Numbered from the stretch's first letter, positions 17,284 through 26,031 are shown. The stretch: DNA of 46,606 bases from Gemmatimonadota bacterium (GCA_016871855.1 VHBQ01000015.1:1-46606), one strand, 5' to 3'. Made by a program: numbers and translations. Notes: a model not told the origin generated them from the letters alone.

Positions 17284-18061
17284 GCTTAAGATGATACGCC
17301 TTGTCGTTTGCTGCGCCACCGTCCTTGCGGCCGCCTCGGCGGCCGCGCAGCCCACGCCACCGGCCACGGGCCGCGATGTGCTGGCGCGTATGCGCGCGAA
17401 GTACGCCGGCGACTGGTACAAGACGCTGATGTTTACGCAGATCACGACGATCCGCCGCCCCGACGGACGCGACACGGTGCAAACGTGGTACGAGACGCTG
17501 CGCTACACGCCGGAGCACGGCACGCAGTTGCGCATTGACGTCGCGCCGCTCTCCAACGGCAACGGATCAATCTCCACGTGGGACTCCACGTGGGTACTGC
17601 GCGCGGACACGCTGGCCGCGGTCCGCGCGGGAGGCAATCCGTTCGTGAATCTGATCGAGGGCGTCTACGTGCAGTCGGTCGAGGAGAGCGTGCGGCAGTT
17701 GGCGCCGCTCGGCGTAGATCTGTCGAAACTCCGCTCGGCGCACTGGAACGGCATGGCGGTCTGGGTTGTCGGCTCGAGCGATCCCGCCGACACCACGTCG
17801 TCACAGTTCTGGGTCGAGGACCAGCACCTGATGGTGGTGCGCATGGTCATCAACAACGGGAGCGGTCGGCCGCCGCTGGACGTGCACCTCGGCGCGCTCG
17901 AGCGGTGCGGCAAAGGGTGGCTGGCGACGCGGGTGGACATCCTCTCCGGCGGCCAGCGGCGTCAGCTCGAGGAGTACCGCGACTGGAAGTGCGACGTGCC
18001 AATTGACGCCCAGTTATTCAACCCGATGGCGGGGAAGAGCGCGAAGCATTGGGCGAGGTGA
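17282..18061 (+). CDS. Exported LolA-like protein of unknown function
   Basis: A 259-residue protein with a Sec signal peptide (MLKMIRLVVCCATVLAAASA, cut after AAA-Q). The mature sequence has the style of outer-membrane lipoprotein-sorting (LolA-like) folds: a short helix with VLARMRAKYAGDWYKTL, many amphipathic strands, and FWVEDQHLMVVRM where such proteins list the read-out strand. No catalytic motif is visible. Start choice is uncertain: ATG 17282 shares a CATG palindrome with the start of the divergent gene, and ATG 17291 is an alternative that still keeps the signal. It ends just before a family B inverted repeat. Confidence 0.55.
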   Translation: MLKMIRLVVCCATVLAAASAAAQPTPPATGRDVLARMRAKYAGDWYKTLMFTQITTIRRPDGRDTVQTWYETLRYTPEHGTQLRIDVAPLSNGNGSISTWDSTWVLRADTLAAVRAGGNPFVNLIEGVYVQSVEESVRQLAPLGVDLSKLRSAHWNGMAVWVVGSSDPADTTSSQFWVEDQHLMVVRMVINNGSGRPPLDVHLGALERCGKGWLATRVDILSGGQRRQLEEYRDWKCDVPIDAQLFNPMAGKSAKHWAR

Positions 18062-18063
18062 AA

Positions 18064-18176
18064 GACAGAGAGACAACAGAGAAACAACAGAGAGACAACA
18101 GAGAGTGACGCGGAGTTCCGTCGCGTTCTGTTGTCTCTCGGTTGTCTTTCTGTGGTCTGTCTGTTGTCTCTCTGCC
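18064..18176. repeat. Family B 11-bp repeats as a long inverted repeat between convergent genes
   Basis: The left arm has tandem GAGAGACAACA-type units and the right arm carries their complement (TGTTGTCTCTC-type). The centre has ACGCG and CGCGT flanking a short loop. The element fills the entire gap between two convergent genes and probably acts as a two-way terminator. Confidence 0.8.
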
Positions 18177-18177
18177 G

Positions 18178-19491
18178 TTATGGGGCTTGTCCGAACTCCC
18201 TGACCACCGCGCTTGCCGGTTCCGCGCCGCGGCGCAGGGTCATCAGCACGGGCGCGCCGACGCGCAACCAGCGGTGGCCGCCGCGCTCGCTGAGCATCGC
18301 CGGCGCGGGGTGCATGAAGAGCCCCTCGGCGTTCACGGTGTCCAAGGCTACGACCTCGTCGAGGTCGCCGATCTCGCGGACGCGCGCGGCCCCCGGGCGG
18401 AGTGGCTCGTCGTAGTTGAACGAGAGATCCACGCGCACCGGTGGCTGCCCTGGAATGGCGAGCATCGCGCCTTTCACCACCACGTCCACCGCGGCCGAAC
18501 TGTTCACTGGCAGCGACATGTACGTGTCGGCTGACTCGTCGGCGTAGGAGCCCGTCGCGATGGCGTCGAGCGCGGAGAGGATGGCGATGACGTTGGCGCG
18601 CCGCAGTCCCTGCTTCTCCGGATCCTCCGCGAGCCCTCCGCTCTCGATCAGTACGGTGCTGGTGCCCCACGCCTGCATCAGGTCGCCGAAGGCGCGCGGA
18701 TTGAAGGTGTCGTCGTAGCGGGCGATGCGTCCTGGGATCTCCGGCTCGAGGACGCGCCGGATGCGCGCGGCGACCAGCCGCGCCCGCGCCCGGGCCGGGC
18801 CAAAGTCGTTGGTGGCCTCGGCGGCGGGGGCGAGCAGGGCGATGGCGACGCGCTGGTTGCCCGGGCGGCCCGTGGTGCGCGCATTCTGATCGTGCAGGTT
18901 GAACCCGAAGTCGGGCTTGATCGAGTCTCGGAGTGCCTTCAGCGTGCGCCCCTCCGCCGTGGACAGGCGCCGGACGTCGCGGTTGATGTCCACACCCACG
19001 GCGTTCTCGCGCTGGAACAGCTCGGCGCCGTCCGGATTGAGCATGGGGAGCATCACCACGGTGAGCCGCTCTGCGAGACGGTCGCGCACCGCGTCGCGTT
19101 CGCGGTCGGCGCGCGCGAACCAGGCCATCAGGTCGGCGAGCGACATGGTGGCGGTGGATTCGTCGCCGTGCATCTGCGACCAGAGGAAGACCGTCGTGGG
19201 CCCCGCGCCGAACGTGATGGCGCGCAGCGGCCGCCCGTGCGTGGACGTCCCGACCGGCGTGACGCGCAGCGCGTTGGACGCGAGCGACGGTTCGATGGCC
19301 GCCCAGTACTGCTGCTGGGTGAAGCGGCGCGCGGTGATGGCGGCGACGCGATCGTCGGTGGCGACGCGGCGGCCGAGGTCGAGGCAGCAGCCCGGGCCCG
19401 GGGCGGCGGACGGTTTGCCGGCTGGCGTGGCGGAAGCAAAACAGGCGGCCGTGCCCAGGCAGAGGGCGAGTGCGATTCGTGAGGACGACAT
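18178..19491 (-). CDS. Zinc carboxypeptidase, M14 family, exported
   Basis: A 437-residue exported protein with an N-terminal signal (RIALALCLGTAACFAS; a weak lipobox may make it a lipoprotein). The M14 zinc site is visible as MHGDEST (His and Glu ligands) and FNLHDQNARTT (third His). LNPDGAELFQREN and GVDINRD match the substrate-binding region, and VLIESGG carries the catalytic Glu. The domain occupies about residues 50-330; the remaining C-terminal part is probably a beta-rich accessory domain. M14 enzymes remove C-terminal residues from peptides or act on peptidoglycan peptides. With the other exported peptidases and peptide importers here, peptide scavenging is the likelier role. Confidence 0.85.
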   Translation of the reverse strand: MSSSRIALALCLGTAACFASATPAGKPSAAPGPGCCLDLGRRVATDDRVAAITARRFTQQQYWAAIEPSLASNALRVTPVGTSTHGRPLRAITFGAGPTTVFLWSQMHGDESTATMSLADLMAWFARADRERDAVRDRLAERLTVVMLPMLNPDGAELFQRENAVGVDINRDVRRLSTAEGRTLKALRDSIKPDFGFNLHDQNARTTGRPGNQRVAIALLAPAAEATNDFGPARARARLVAARIRRVLEPEIPGRIARYDDTFNPRAFGDLMQAWGTSTVLIESGGLAEDPEKQGLRRANVIAILSALDAIATGSYADESADTYMSLPVNSSAAVDVVVKGAMLAIPGQPPVRVDLSFNYDEPLRPGAARVREIGDLDEVVALDTVNAEGLFMHPAPAMLSERGGHRWLRVGAPVLMTLRRGAEPASAVVREFGQAP

Positions 19492-19547
19492 GGCGGAGTC
19501 CAGAGGGTTGGCGACTGACGCGGCAGCCTAGAACTGAACACACAAAA

Positions 19548-19571
19548 GGGGCGGCCGCAAACGGCCGCCCC
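19548..19571 (-). terminator. Terminator of the lipA-pdh-lpdA operon
   Basis: GGGGCGGCCG pairs perfectly with CGGCCGCCCC around a four-base loop. Read on the minus strand it is followed by TTTTGTGTG, a normal intrinsic-terminator tail, 43 bases after the lpdA stop. Confidence 0.85.
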
Positions 19572-19611
19572 CCTGTTGTTTCTCTGTTGTTTCTCTGTTG
19601 TTTGTCTGCGG
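19572..19611. repeat. Family B repeat, single arm
   Basis: Three to four units of CTGTTGTTTCT lie between the lpdA stop and its terminator hairpin. Unlike the other family B sites there is no matching opposite arm. Confidence 0.7.
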
Positions 19612-19613
19612 TT

Positions 19614-21017
19614 CTAGGCGTGAATCATCTTCCCCATCGAATCCAGCACCGCCTCGGCCACAGCCTCGCTGAGCGTCGGATGCGCGTGGATAGCAAGGTC
19701 GACTTCCTCCACCGTGTACTCGTTCTCGCGGGCCACGAGCAGTTCGTGGATCATCTCGGTGACGTGCGGGCCCACGAGGTGCGCGCCGAGGATCTCGCCG
19801 TACTTGGCGCCGCGAATGATCTTCACGAAGCCCTCGGTCTCGCCCGCCGTGCGCGCGCGGCCGTTGGCGCTGAACGGGAACTTGCCGACCTTGTAGTCGA
19901 GCTTCTTCTCCTTGCACTGCGCCTCGGTGAGGCCGATCGACGCCACCTCGGGATGGCAGTAGGTGCAGTTGGGGATGTTGCCGTAGTTGATCGGGTGGTG
20001 ATGCTGCCCGGCCACGATCTCGGCGACGATCACGCCTTCGCGCTCGCCCTTGTGGGCGAGCATCGGCGGGCCGGCGACGTCGCCGATGGCGTAGACGCCC
20101 TTGGCCGTCGTCTCGAGCTTGTCGTTGACCTTGATGAAGCCGCGGTCGGTGAGCTGCACCCCGGCCTCCTTGAGGCCGATGTTCTCGACGTTCGGCGCGC
20201 GGCCGGCGGCGACGAGCACCTTCTCGACGGTGATCTCCTCCTTCTTGCCGCCCGCCTCGACGGTCAGCGTCACGCTGTCCTTGCCGGTCTTCGCGCCCGA
20301 GATCTTGGCGCCGGCGAGGACGTCAATCCCGCGCTTCTTGAACGAGCGCGCGACCTCGGCGGAGCTGTCCTCATCCTCGAGCGGGAGGATGCGGGGGAGC
20401 ACCTCGATGACCGTCACCTTGGTGCCGAAGGCGTTGAAGACATCGGCGAACTCGCACCCGACGGCGCCGGCGCCGACGACGGCCAGCGTCTTCGGCGCCT
20501 TTTCGAGCACCAGCGCTTCATCCGATGAGATCACCGTCGTCTTGTTGAGCTCGAGCCCCGCCTGCGGCAGCCCCTTCACCCGCGAGCCGGTGCCGATGAT
20601 GAGCGCCTTGGTCGCGGTGTGCGTCTCGGTCTTGCCGTCGCCCGTCGTGACCTTGACGGTCTTGCCCGCGCCGATGACCCCCGTCCCCTTGATCCAGGTG
20701 ATCTTGTTCTTCTTGAAGAGGAACTCGACGCCCTTGGAGTTCTTGGTGGAAACGTCGCGCGAGCGCTTCATCGCCACGCCGTAGTCGAGCGTGATGTCGC
20801 CCACCTTCACGCCGAACTCAGCGGCGTGCTTGAGGCGATTGGCGATGTGTGACGACTCGAGCAGGGCTTTGGCGGGGATGCACCCCCACAGCACGCAGGT
20901 GCCGCCCAGCCCCTCGCGCTCGATGACGCCGACGGTGAGGCCAAGCTGGGCCGCGCGGATGGCGCCGACGTAGCCGGCGGGGCCGCCGCCGAGGAAGATC
21001 ACATCGAAGTTTGCCAT
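19614..21017 (-). CDS. lpdA: Dihydrolipoyl dehydrogenase (E3)
   Basis: A 467-residue flavoprotein that re-oxidises dihydrolipoyl groups of 2-oxoacid dehydrogenase complexes and glycine cleavage H protein, passing electrons to NAD+. The FAD-binding fingerprint GGGPAGYVGAIRAAQLG lies at the N-terminus, and the redox-active pair is Cys41 and Cys46 in GGTCVLWGCIPAK. An NAD-binding GAGAVGCEFADVF follows, and the C-terminal interface has HAHPTLSEA with the catalytic His-Glu. The frame is open upstream, but that part only translates a family A repeat, so I start at ATG 21017 (MANFDVIFLGG). It is the last gene of the lipA-pdhABC operon. Confidence 0.97.
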   Translation of the reverse strand: MANFDVIFLGGGPAGYVGAIRAAQLGLTVGVIEREGLGGTCVLWGCIPAKALLESSHIANRLKHAAEFGVKVGDITLDYGVAMKRSRDVSTKNSKGVEFLFKKNKITWIKGTGVIGAGKTVKVTTGDGKTETHTATKALIIGTGSRVKGLPQAGLELNKTTVISSDEALVLEKAPKTLAVVGAGAVGCEFADVFNAFGTKVTVIEVLPRILPLEDEDSSAEVARSFKKRGIDVLAGAKISGAKTGKDSVTLTVEAGGKKEEITVEKVLVAAGRAPNVENIGLKEAGVQLTDRGFIKVNDKLETTAKGVYAIGDVAGPPMLAHKGEREGVIVAEIVAGQHHHPINYGNIPNCTYCHPEVASIGLTEAQCKEKKLDYKVGKFPFSANGRARTAGETEGFVKIIRGAKYGEILGAHLVGPHVTEMIHELLVARENEYTVEEVDLAIHAHPTLSEAVAEAVLDSMGKMIHA

Positions 21018-21026
21018 GGGGAAAGT

Positions 21027-21113
21027 GACGGTAGACGGTGGACGGTGGACGGTGGAGAACGGCGGACGGTGATCGGTCTCATCGACCGTCAACCGTCAAC
21101 TGTCAACCGTCCA
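21027..21113. repeat. Family A heptamer inverted repeat in the pdhC-lpdA gap
   Basis: The left arm has TGACGGTAGACGGTGGACGG-type units and the right arm CGACCGTCAACCGTCAACTG-type units, so the two can fold into an imperfect hairpin. The element fills nearly all of the 96-base gap. Confidence 0.85.
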
Positions 21114-22379
21114 TTAGAAGACCAGCATCAACGGGTTCTCGAGCATCCTTCTCAGATCCTGCAGAAAGCGCGCACCGACGGCTCCGTCGATCACCCGATG
21201 GTCGCAGCTCATCGTGACGCGCATGCGCTTGCGCACGGTGACCGCGCCATCGACGACCACGGGTTTGTCCTCGACCGCGCCGATGGCGAGGATGCCCACC
21301 TCGGGCGGGTTGATGATCGCGGTGAACTGGTCGATCTGCATCATCCCGAGGTTCGACACAGAGAACGTCGAGCCGGTGTATTGCTCGGGCGTGAGCTTGC
21401 GCTCCCGCGCCTTCCCGGCAAGCACGCGTGACTCCTGCGCGATTTCCCGCAGCCCCTTCCGGTCGGCGTCGAAGATCACCGGCACGATGAGCCCATCGTC
21501 GGTGGCGACGGCCATGCCGAGGTGGACGCGGTTGAAGAAGCGGATCCGATCGCCGAGCCAGTGCGCGTTGACGTCGGGGTGCGCGGCCAGCGCGGTGGCG
21601 ACGGCCTTCAGCACGATGTCATTGACCGACACCTTGAAATCGTCGCCAAGCGCCGCGGCCTGCGCGCGCATGTCGACGGCCCGCGTCATGTCGAACTCCG
21701 CGGTGAGATAGAACGTCGGGATCGGGCCGATGGACTCGCCGAGGCGCTTGGCGATGGTCTTGCGGATCTGGGTGAGGGGCTGGTCGGTGAAGTCGCCGAC
21801 GGTGGACGGTGGACGGTGGACGGTGGATGAGGCGGACGCGACACCACCCGCGACCGCTGCCTCCACGTCGCGCTTGATCACGCGGCCGCCGGGGCCGGAG
21901 CCGGGGACGGCGGCGATGTTGATGCCGCTCTCCTTGGCCATGCGGCGCGCGAGCGGCGATGACTTGGTCGGGCCGGACGCGGGGACCGCGGCGGACAACG
22001 CAGGCGCTGTCGGCGCAGTGGGCGCGGGCGCCGCAGTCGGTGCGGCGGTTGCCGCGGGCGCGGGCGTAGCCGCGGGCGCAGTCGCGGGTGCACTCGATGG
22101 CGCGGCGGAGGCGCCGCCAACCAGCGCGGCAATGTCTTCGTCAGCGCCGGCAATGATTCCCACGAGCGAGCCCACCGGCGCCGTGGTTCCTTCCGGCACC
22201 ATCTGCTTGCGCAGGACGCCGTCGCCGCGCGCGACCAGCTCCATCACGGCCTTGTCGGTCTCGACTTCGGCGAGCACGTCGCCCGACTTCACGGCGGCGC
22301 CCTCCGGCTTGTTCCATTTGACGAGGCGGCCTTCCTCCATCGTGGGAGAGAGGGCCTCCATGAAGATCTTCGTAGCCAT
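21114..22379 (-). CDS. pdhC: Dihydrolipoyl acetyltransferase, pyruvate dehydrogenase E2
   Basis: A 421-residue E2 core protein. One lipoyl domain spans residues 1-80, with the modified Lys43 in VETDKAVM. A long Ala/Pro linker follows, then a peripheral-subunit binding domain with KSSPLARRMAKESGI and GSGPGGRVIKRDV at about 140-175, and a catalytic domain to the C-terminus with DHRVIDG (His394, Asp398). E2 takes the acetyl group from E1 and gives it to CoA. The second linker, residues about 185-194, is encoded by a family A heptamer repeat and reads STVHRPPSTV; it separates binding and catalytic domains without breaking the frame. It sits between pdhB and lpdA. Confidence 0.96.
   Translation of the reverse strand: MATKIFMEALSPTMEEGRLVKWNKPEGAAVKSGDVLAEVETDKAVMELVARGDGVLRKQMVPEGTTAPVGSLVGIIAGADEDIAALVGGASAAPSSAPATAPAATPAPAATAAPTAAPAPTAPTAPALSAAVPASGPTKSSPLARRMAKESGINIAAVPGSGPGGRVIKRDVEAAVAGGVASASSTVHRPPSTVGDFTDQPLTQIRKTIAKRLGESIGPIPTFYLTAEFDMTRAVDMRAQAAALGDDFKVSVNDIVLKAVATALAAHPDVNAHWLGDRIRFFNRVHLGMAVATDDGLIVPVIFDADRKGLREIAQESRVLAGKARERKLTPEQYTGSTFSVSNLGMMQIDQFTAIINPPEVGILAIGAVEDKPVVVDGAVTVRKRMRVTMSCDHRVIDGAVGARFLQDLRRMLENPLMLVF
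21798..21827. repeat. Family A heptamer repeat inside the pdhC coding sequence
   Basis: Four perfect GACGGTG units plus GA (30 bases, a multiple of three) are read in frame on the minus strand as part of the E2 linker. There is no opposite arm here. Confidence 0.9.
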
Positions 22380-22398
22380 AGAACCGGGTGGTTCGAGA

Positions 22399-22493
22399 GT
22401 GACGGTGGACGGTGGACGGTGGACGACGGATGGTGGACGGGAGCGGTGGACGCGTGGAGGAGTCCACCGTCTACCGTCTACTGTCCACCGTCA
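22399..22493. repeat. Family A heptamer inverted repeat in the pdhB-pdhC gap
   Basis: The left arm has GTGACGGTGGACGGTGGACG and more units, and the right arm has GTCCACCGTCTACCGTCTAC and more. The outermost minus-strand TGA of the right arm is the stop codon of pdhB. Confidence 0.85.
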
Positions 22494-23471
22494 GCTCCTA
22501 TACATCACCTGCTTCACCGCCGCGATGGTCTTCGCGACGTCGGGCTTGGCGAGCTTTTCGAGCGTCTTGGCGTACGGCATGGGGACGTCGGTCTGGTGCA
22601 CACGCAGGACGGGGGCGTCGAGGTGGTCGAAGCAGTCGCGCTGGATGAAGTCCACCACCTGCGCGCCGATGCCGCACAGCTCCCACCCCTCCTCGAGCAC
22701 CACGGCGCGCTGCGTCTTGCGCACCGACGTGTAGATGGCCTCGGTGTCCATCGGCCGGATGGTGCGGAGGTCCACGACGTCCACGTGGATGTCCTCCTTG
22801 GCCAGCTGGTCGGCCACCTGCATCGCAACGAGCACCATCTTGCCGCTCGTGATGATCGAGCAGTCACCGCCCTCGCGCTTCAGCTCGGCGACGCCGATCG
22901 GGACCAGCACCTCGCCGTCCGGCACCTCGCCCTTGGTGTTGTAGAGCATCTCGCCCTCGAGCATCACCACCGGGTTGTCGTCGCGGATGGCGCTCTTGAG
23001 GAGCCCCTTGGCGTCGTACGGCGTGCCAGGCACCACGACCTTGATGCCGGGGATATGCGCGAGCCAGCTCTCGAAGGCCTGCGAGTGCTGCGCGGCGAGC
23101 TGCAGCGCGGCGCCGTTGGGGCCGCGGAAGACGATCGGCACGTTGTACTGGCCGCCCGACATGTACAGCATCTTTGCCGCCGAGTTGACCACCTGGTCGA
23201 TGGCGAGCAGGGCGAAGTTCCACGTCATGAACTCGATGACCGGGCGCAGGCCAACCATCGCCGCGCCGACGCCCACGCCGGAAAAGCCGAGTTCGGCGAT
23301 CGGGCTGTCCACGACGCGGTTCTCGCCGAACTCCTCGAGCAGGCCCTTCGAGACCTTGTAGGCGCCGTTGTACTGACCGACTTCCTCGCCCATGAGGAAG
23401 ACGCGGTCGTCGCGGGCCATTTCTTCGCGCAGCGCTTGGTTTAGAGCTTCGCGATAGGTGATTATCGGCAT
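22491..23471 (-). CDS. pdhB: Pyruvate dehydrogenase E1 component, beta subunit
   Basis: A 326-residue E1 beta subunit. It pairs with E1 alpha to decarboxylate pyruvate with thiamine diphosphate and reductively acetylate the lipoyl group on E2. Family landmarks are ITYREALNQALREEMARD, VFLMGEEVGQYNGAYKVSKG, RVVDSPIAELGFSGVGVGAA and the transketolase C-terminal EGWELCGIGAQVVDFI. The frame extends upstream to 23615 but that part is a translated repeat; ATG 23471 gives the normal N-terminus. The TGA stop lies within a family A repeat. Confidence 0.96.
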   Translation of the reverse strand: MPIITYREALNQALREEMARDDRVFLMGEEVGQYNGAYKVSKGLLEEFGENRVVDSPIAELGFSGVGVGAAMVGLRPVIEFMTWNFALLAIDQVVNSAAKMLYMSGGQYNVPIVFRGPNGAALQLAAQHSQAFESWLAHIPGIKVVVPGTPYDAKGLLKSAIRDDNPVVMLEGEMLYNTKGEVPDGEVLVPIGVAELKREGGDCSIITSGKMVLVAMQVADQLAKEDIHVDVVDLRTIRPMDTEAIYTSVRKTQRAVVLEEGWELCGIGAQVVDFIQRDCFDHLDAPVLRVHQTDVPMPYAKTLEKLAKPDVAKTIAAVKQVMYRS

Positions 23472-23493
23472 GAGAAGATTGGTGTTCAGGCGA

Positions 23494-23553
23494 GTGACGG
23501 TGGACGGTGGACGGTGGACGGTTGATCGACCGTCGACCGTCCACCGTCGGTCA
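23494..23553. repeat. Family A heptamer inverted repeat in the pdhA-pdhB gap
   Basis: TGACGGTGGACGGTGGACGG and further units are followed almost at once by GACCGTCGACCGTCCACCGT, so the arms can form a compact hairpin. The minus-strand TGA at the far end is the pdhA stop codon. Confidence 0.85.
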
Positions 23554-24606
23554 GCTAGTGGTGTCGACCAACACGTCCTCAAACAGCGCCCCCGCCGGCG
23601 GCTCGGGGCTGGCATCGGCGAAGTCCCACGAGTCCTGCACGATCGCGGCGATCTCCTTCTCCATCTCGTCCCACTCCGTCTGGGTCAGCGTCCCGGCGGC
23701 GAGCATCGCGTCGCGCAGGGAGAAGACGGGGTCGAGGCGCGTGTACTCGTCGAGTTCGTCCTTGCTGCGATAGGTGCCGCTCACCGCGTCCGACATCGAG
23801 TGGCCGCGGAAGCGGTACGTCTGCACCTCGAGCAGCGACGGCAGCGACTCCTCGCGCGCGCGCTTGATCGCCTTGGCCGACTCCTCGCGCACGGCGTGCA
23901 CGTCCATGCCGTCAATCAGGATGCCGTCGAGGCCGCGATACGCGTCCGCGCGCCGGTGGAGGTCGTCCACCGCCGCGGCCCGCTCCACCGCCGTCCCCAT
24001 GCCGTAGCGGTTGTTCTCGATCACGAACAGCACGGGGAGCTTCCAGAGCGCCGCCATGTTGAGCGCCTCGTGGAAGGCGCCGATGTTCACGACCGAGTCG
24101 CCCATGAAGCAGACGCAGACCTGGTCGCCGCCGCGGTACTTGATGGCGAAGCCAACGCCGGCGGCCAACGGCACGTGCGAGCCGACGATGCCGTGCCCGC
24201 CGAGGAAGTTGGTGTGGCGGTCGAAGAGGTGCATCGAGCCGCCCTTGCCGCGCGAGCAGCCGTCAATGCGGCCGAACAGCTCGGCCATCACCGCGCGCGG
24301 CGTGATGCCGCGCACCAGCGCCTGCCCGTGATCGCGGTACGTGCCGATCACATAGTCGTCGGGGCGGAGCTGGGAGATGATGCCCGTCGAGCAGGCTTCC
24401 TGCCCGATGTACAGGTGACAGAAGCCGCCGATCTTGCCGAGCGCGTACGCCTCGCCGGTCTTCTCCTCGAAGCGGCGCTGGAGGAGCATCGAGTGCAGCA
24501 GCTCACGGTCGAGCGTCGGGTCGCCCGCGGTACGCACGGTGCTGCGCGCGGTGCTGCGTGCGGCGCGCGGTTCACCCTTGGCGTCAGTCTTCTTCTTGGA
24601 GGCCAT
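23551..24606 (-). CDS. pdhA: Pyruvate dehydrogenase E1 component, alpha subunit
   Basis: A 351-residue E1 alpha subunit. The first 30 residues are a Lys/Ala/Arg-rich, probably flexible tail (RSTARSTVRT). The core starts at LLHSMLLQRRFEEKTGEAY. Cofactor-site segments include VIGTYRDHGQALVRG, GKGGSMHLFD and the thiamine-diphosphate/Mg motif beginning GDSVVNIGAFHEALNMAALW and ending in ENNRYGMGT. The usual GDG is GDS here. The phosphorylation-loop-like segment FRGHSMSDAVSGTYRSKDE is also typical. It lies 15 bases downstream of lipA and is followed by a family A repeat that starts at its stop codon. Confidence 0.96.
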   Translation of the reverse strand: MASKKKTDAKGEPRAARSTARSTVRTAGDPTLDRELLHSMLLQRRFEEKTGEAYALGKIGGFCHLYIGQEACSTGIISQLRPDDYVIGTYRDHGQALVRGITPRAVMAELFGRIDGCSRGKGGSMHLFDRHTNFLGGHGIVGSHVPLAAGVGFAIKYRGGDQVCVCFMGDSVVNIGAFHEALNMAALWKLPVLFVIENNRYGMGTAVERAAAVDDLHRRADAYRGLDGILIDGMDVHAVREESAKAIKRAREESLPSLLEVQTYRFRGHSMSDAVSGTYRSKDELDEYTRLDPVFSLRDAMLAAGTLTQTEWDEMEKEIAAIVQDSWDFADASPEPPAGALFEDVLVDTTS

Positions 24607-24621
24607 GTCGGTGGGGGAGGG

Positions 24622-25530
<909 letters not shown>

Positions 25531-25617
25531 GGGCCTGCTGTGCGAGTGGGAATCAGGGGTTGGATCGTGGAGCCGGAAGTCTGAACCTAGCGGCGCGCGC
25601 AGCGCGGCACCAGCAAG

Positions 25618-25649
25618 AGTAACCAGTAAAAGTCTCTAGAAGGGTTACT
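25618..25649. promoter_or_regulatory. Inverted repeat upstream of lipA
   Basis: AGTAACC and GGTTACT are perfect inverted copies separated by 18 AT-richer bases, about 90 bases upstream of lipA and 170 upstream of the divergent small gene. It could be an operator; no regulator is identified. Confidence 0.35.
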
Positions 25650-25720
25650 ACGTGGTGGTGGCCTCGATCGATGGTAGCGGGTGGCCACGGAGCCGCCCCG
25701 AGCGGGGGGACCGACTCGCT

Positions 25721-25743
25721 GGCAGGACGGCCGGTCCGCTGCC
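25721..25743 (+). other. GC-rich hairpin in the leader of the small membrane gene
   Basis: GGCAG-GAC pairs with GTC-CG-CTGCC around a GGCCG loop, with a two-base bulge. Several other GC-rich segments nearby could pair. I cannot match this to a known riboswitch or small RNA. Confidence 0.3.
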
Positions 25744-25815
25744 GACGGGACCCTCGCCGAAACCTCGGAGGGGGTGGTAGCGTATGTGAGTCAGAACCTG
25801 CCTAGAGGATTCTCC

Positions 25816-26031
25816 ATGCTGCGCACCATCTTCGGTATCGGCCTGCTCGCCCTGATCGGACTGTTCGTCCTGAAGGTCTTCTTCGGGCTCTTCGGGTTCC
25901 TCTTCGCACTGCTTTGGGTGTTGCTGGGCTGGGCGATTCGCATCGCGATCGTCGGCGGCATCATCTACCTGATCCTGCGGATCTTCCTGCCGGATACGGC
26001 GAAGAAGATTGAGGAGCAGTTCAATAAGTGA
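25816..26031 (+). CDS. Small two-helix membrane protein
   Basis: A 71-residue, strongly hydrophobic protein. One membrane helix covers about residues 4-25 (IFGIGLLALIGLFVLKVFFG) and a second, probably split, about 27-56 (LLWVLLGWAIRIAIVGGIIY). The C-terminus is short and charged (DTAKKIEEQFNK). The ATG at 25816 is preceded by AGAGGA. The longer frame from 25681 translates the GC-rich leader and is unlikely. I cannot assign a function. It is transcribed alone, divergently from lipA, and ends before a strong terminator. Confidence 0.7.
   Translation: MLRTIFGIGLLALIGLFVLKVFFGLFGFLFALLWVLLGWAIRIAIVGGIIYLILRIFLPDTAKKIEEQFNK

Noticed and set aside
21018-21092. 25-residue N-terminal extension of LpdA
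   Set aside because: It is only the translation of the family A repeat (HRPPSTV-type residues), and the usual LpdA N-terminus starts at ATG 21017.
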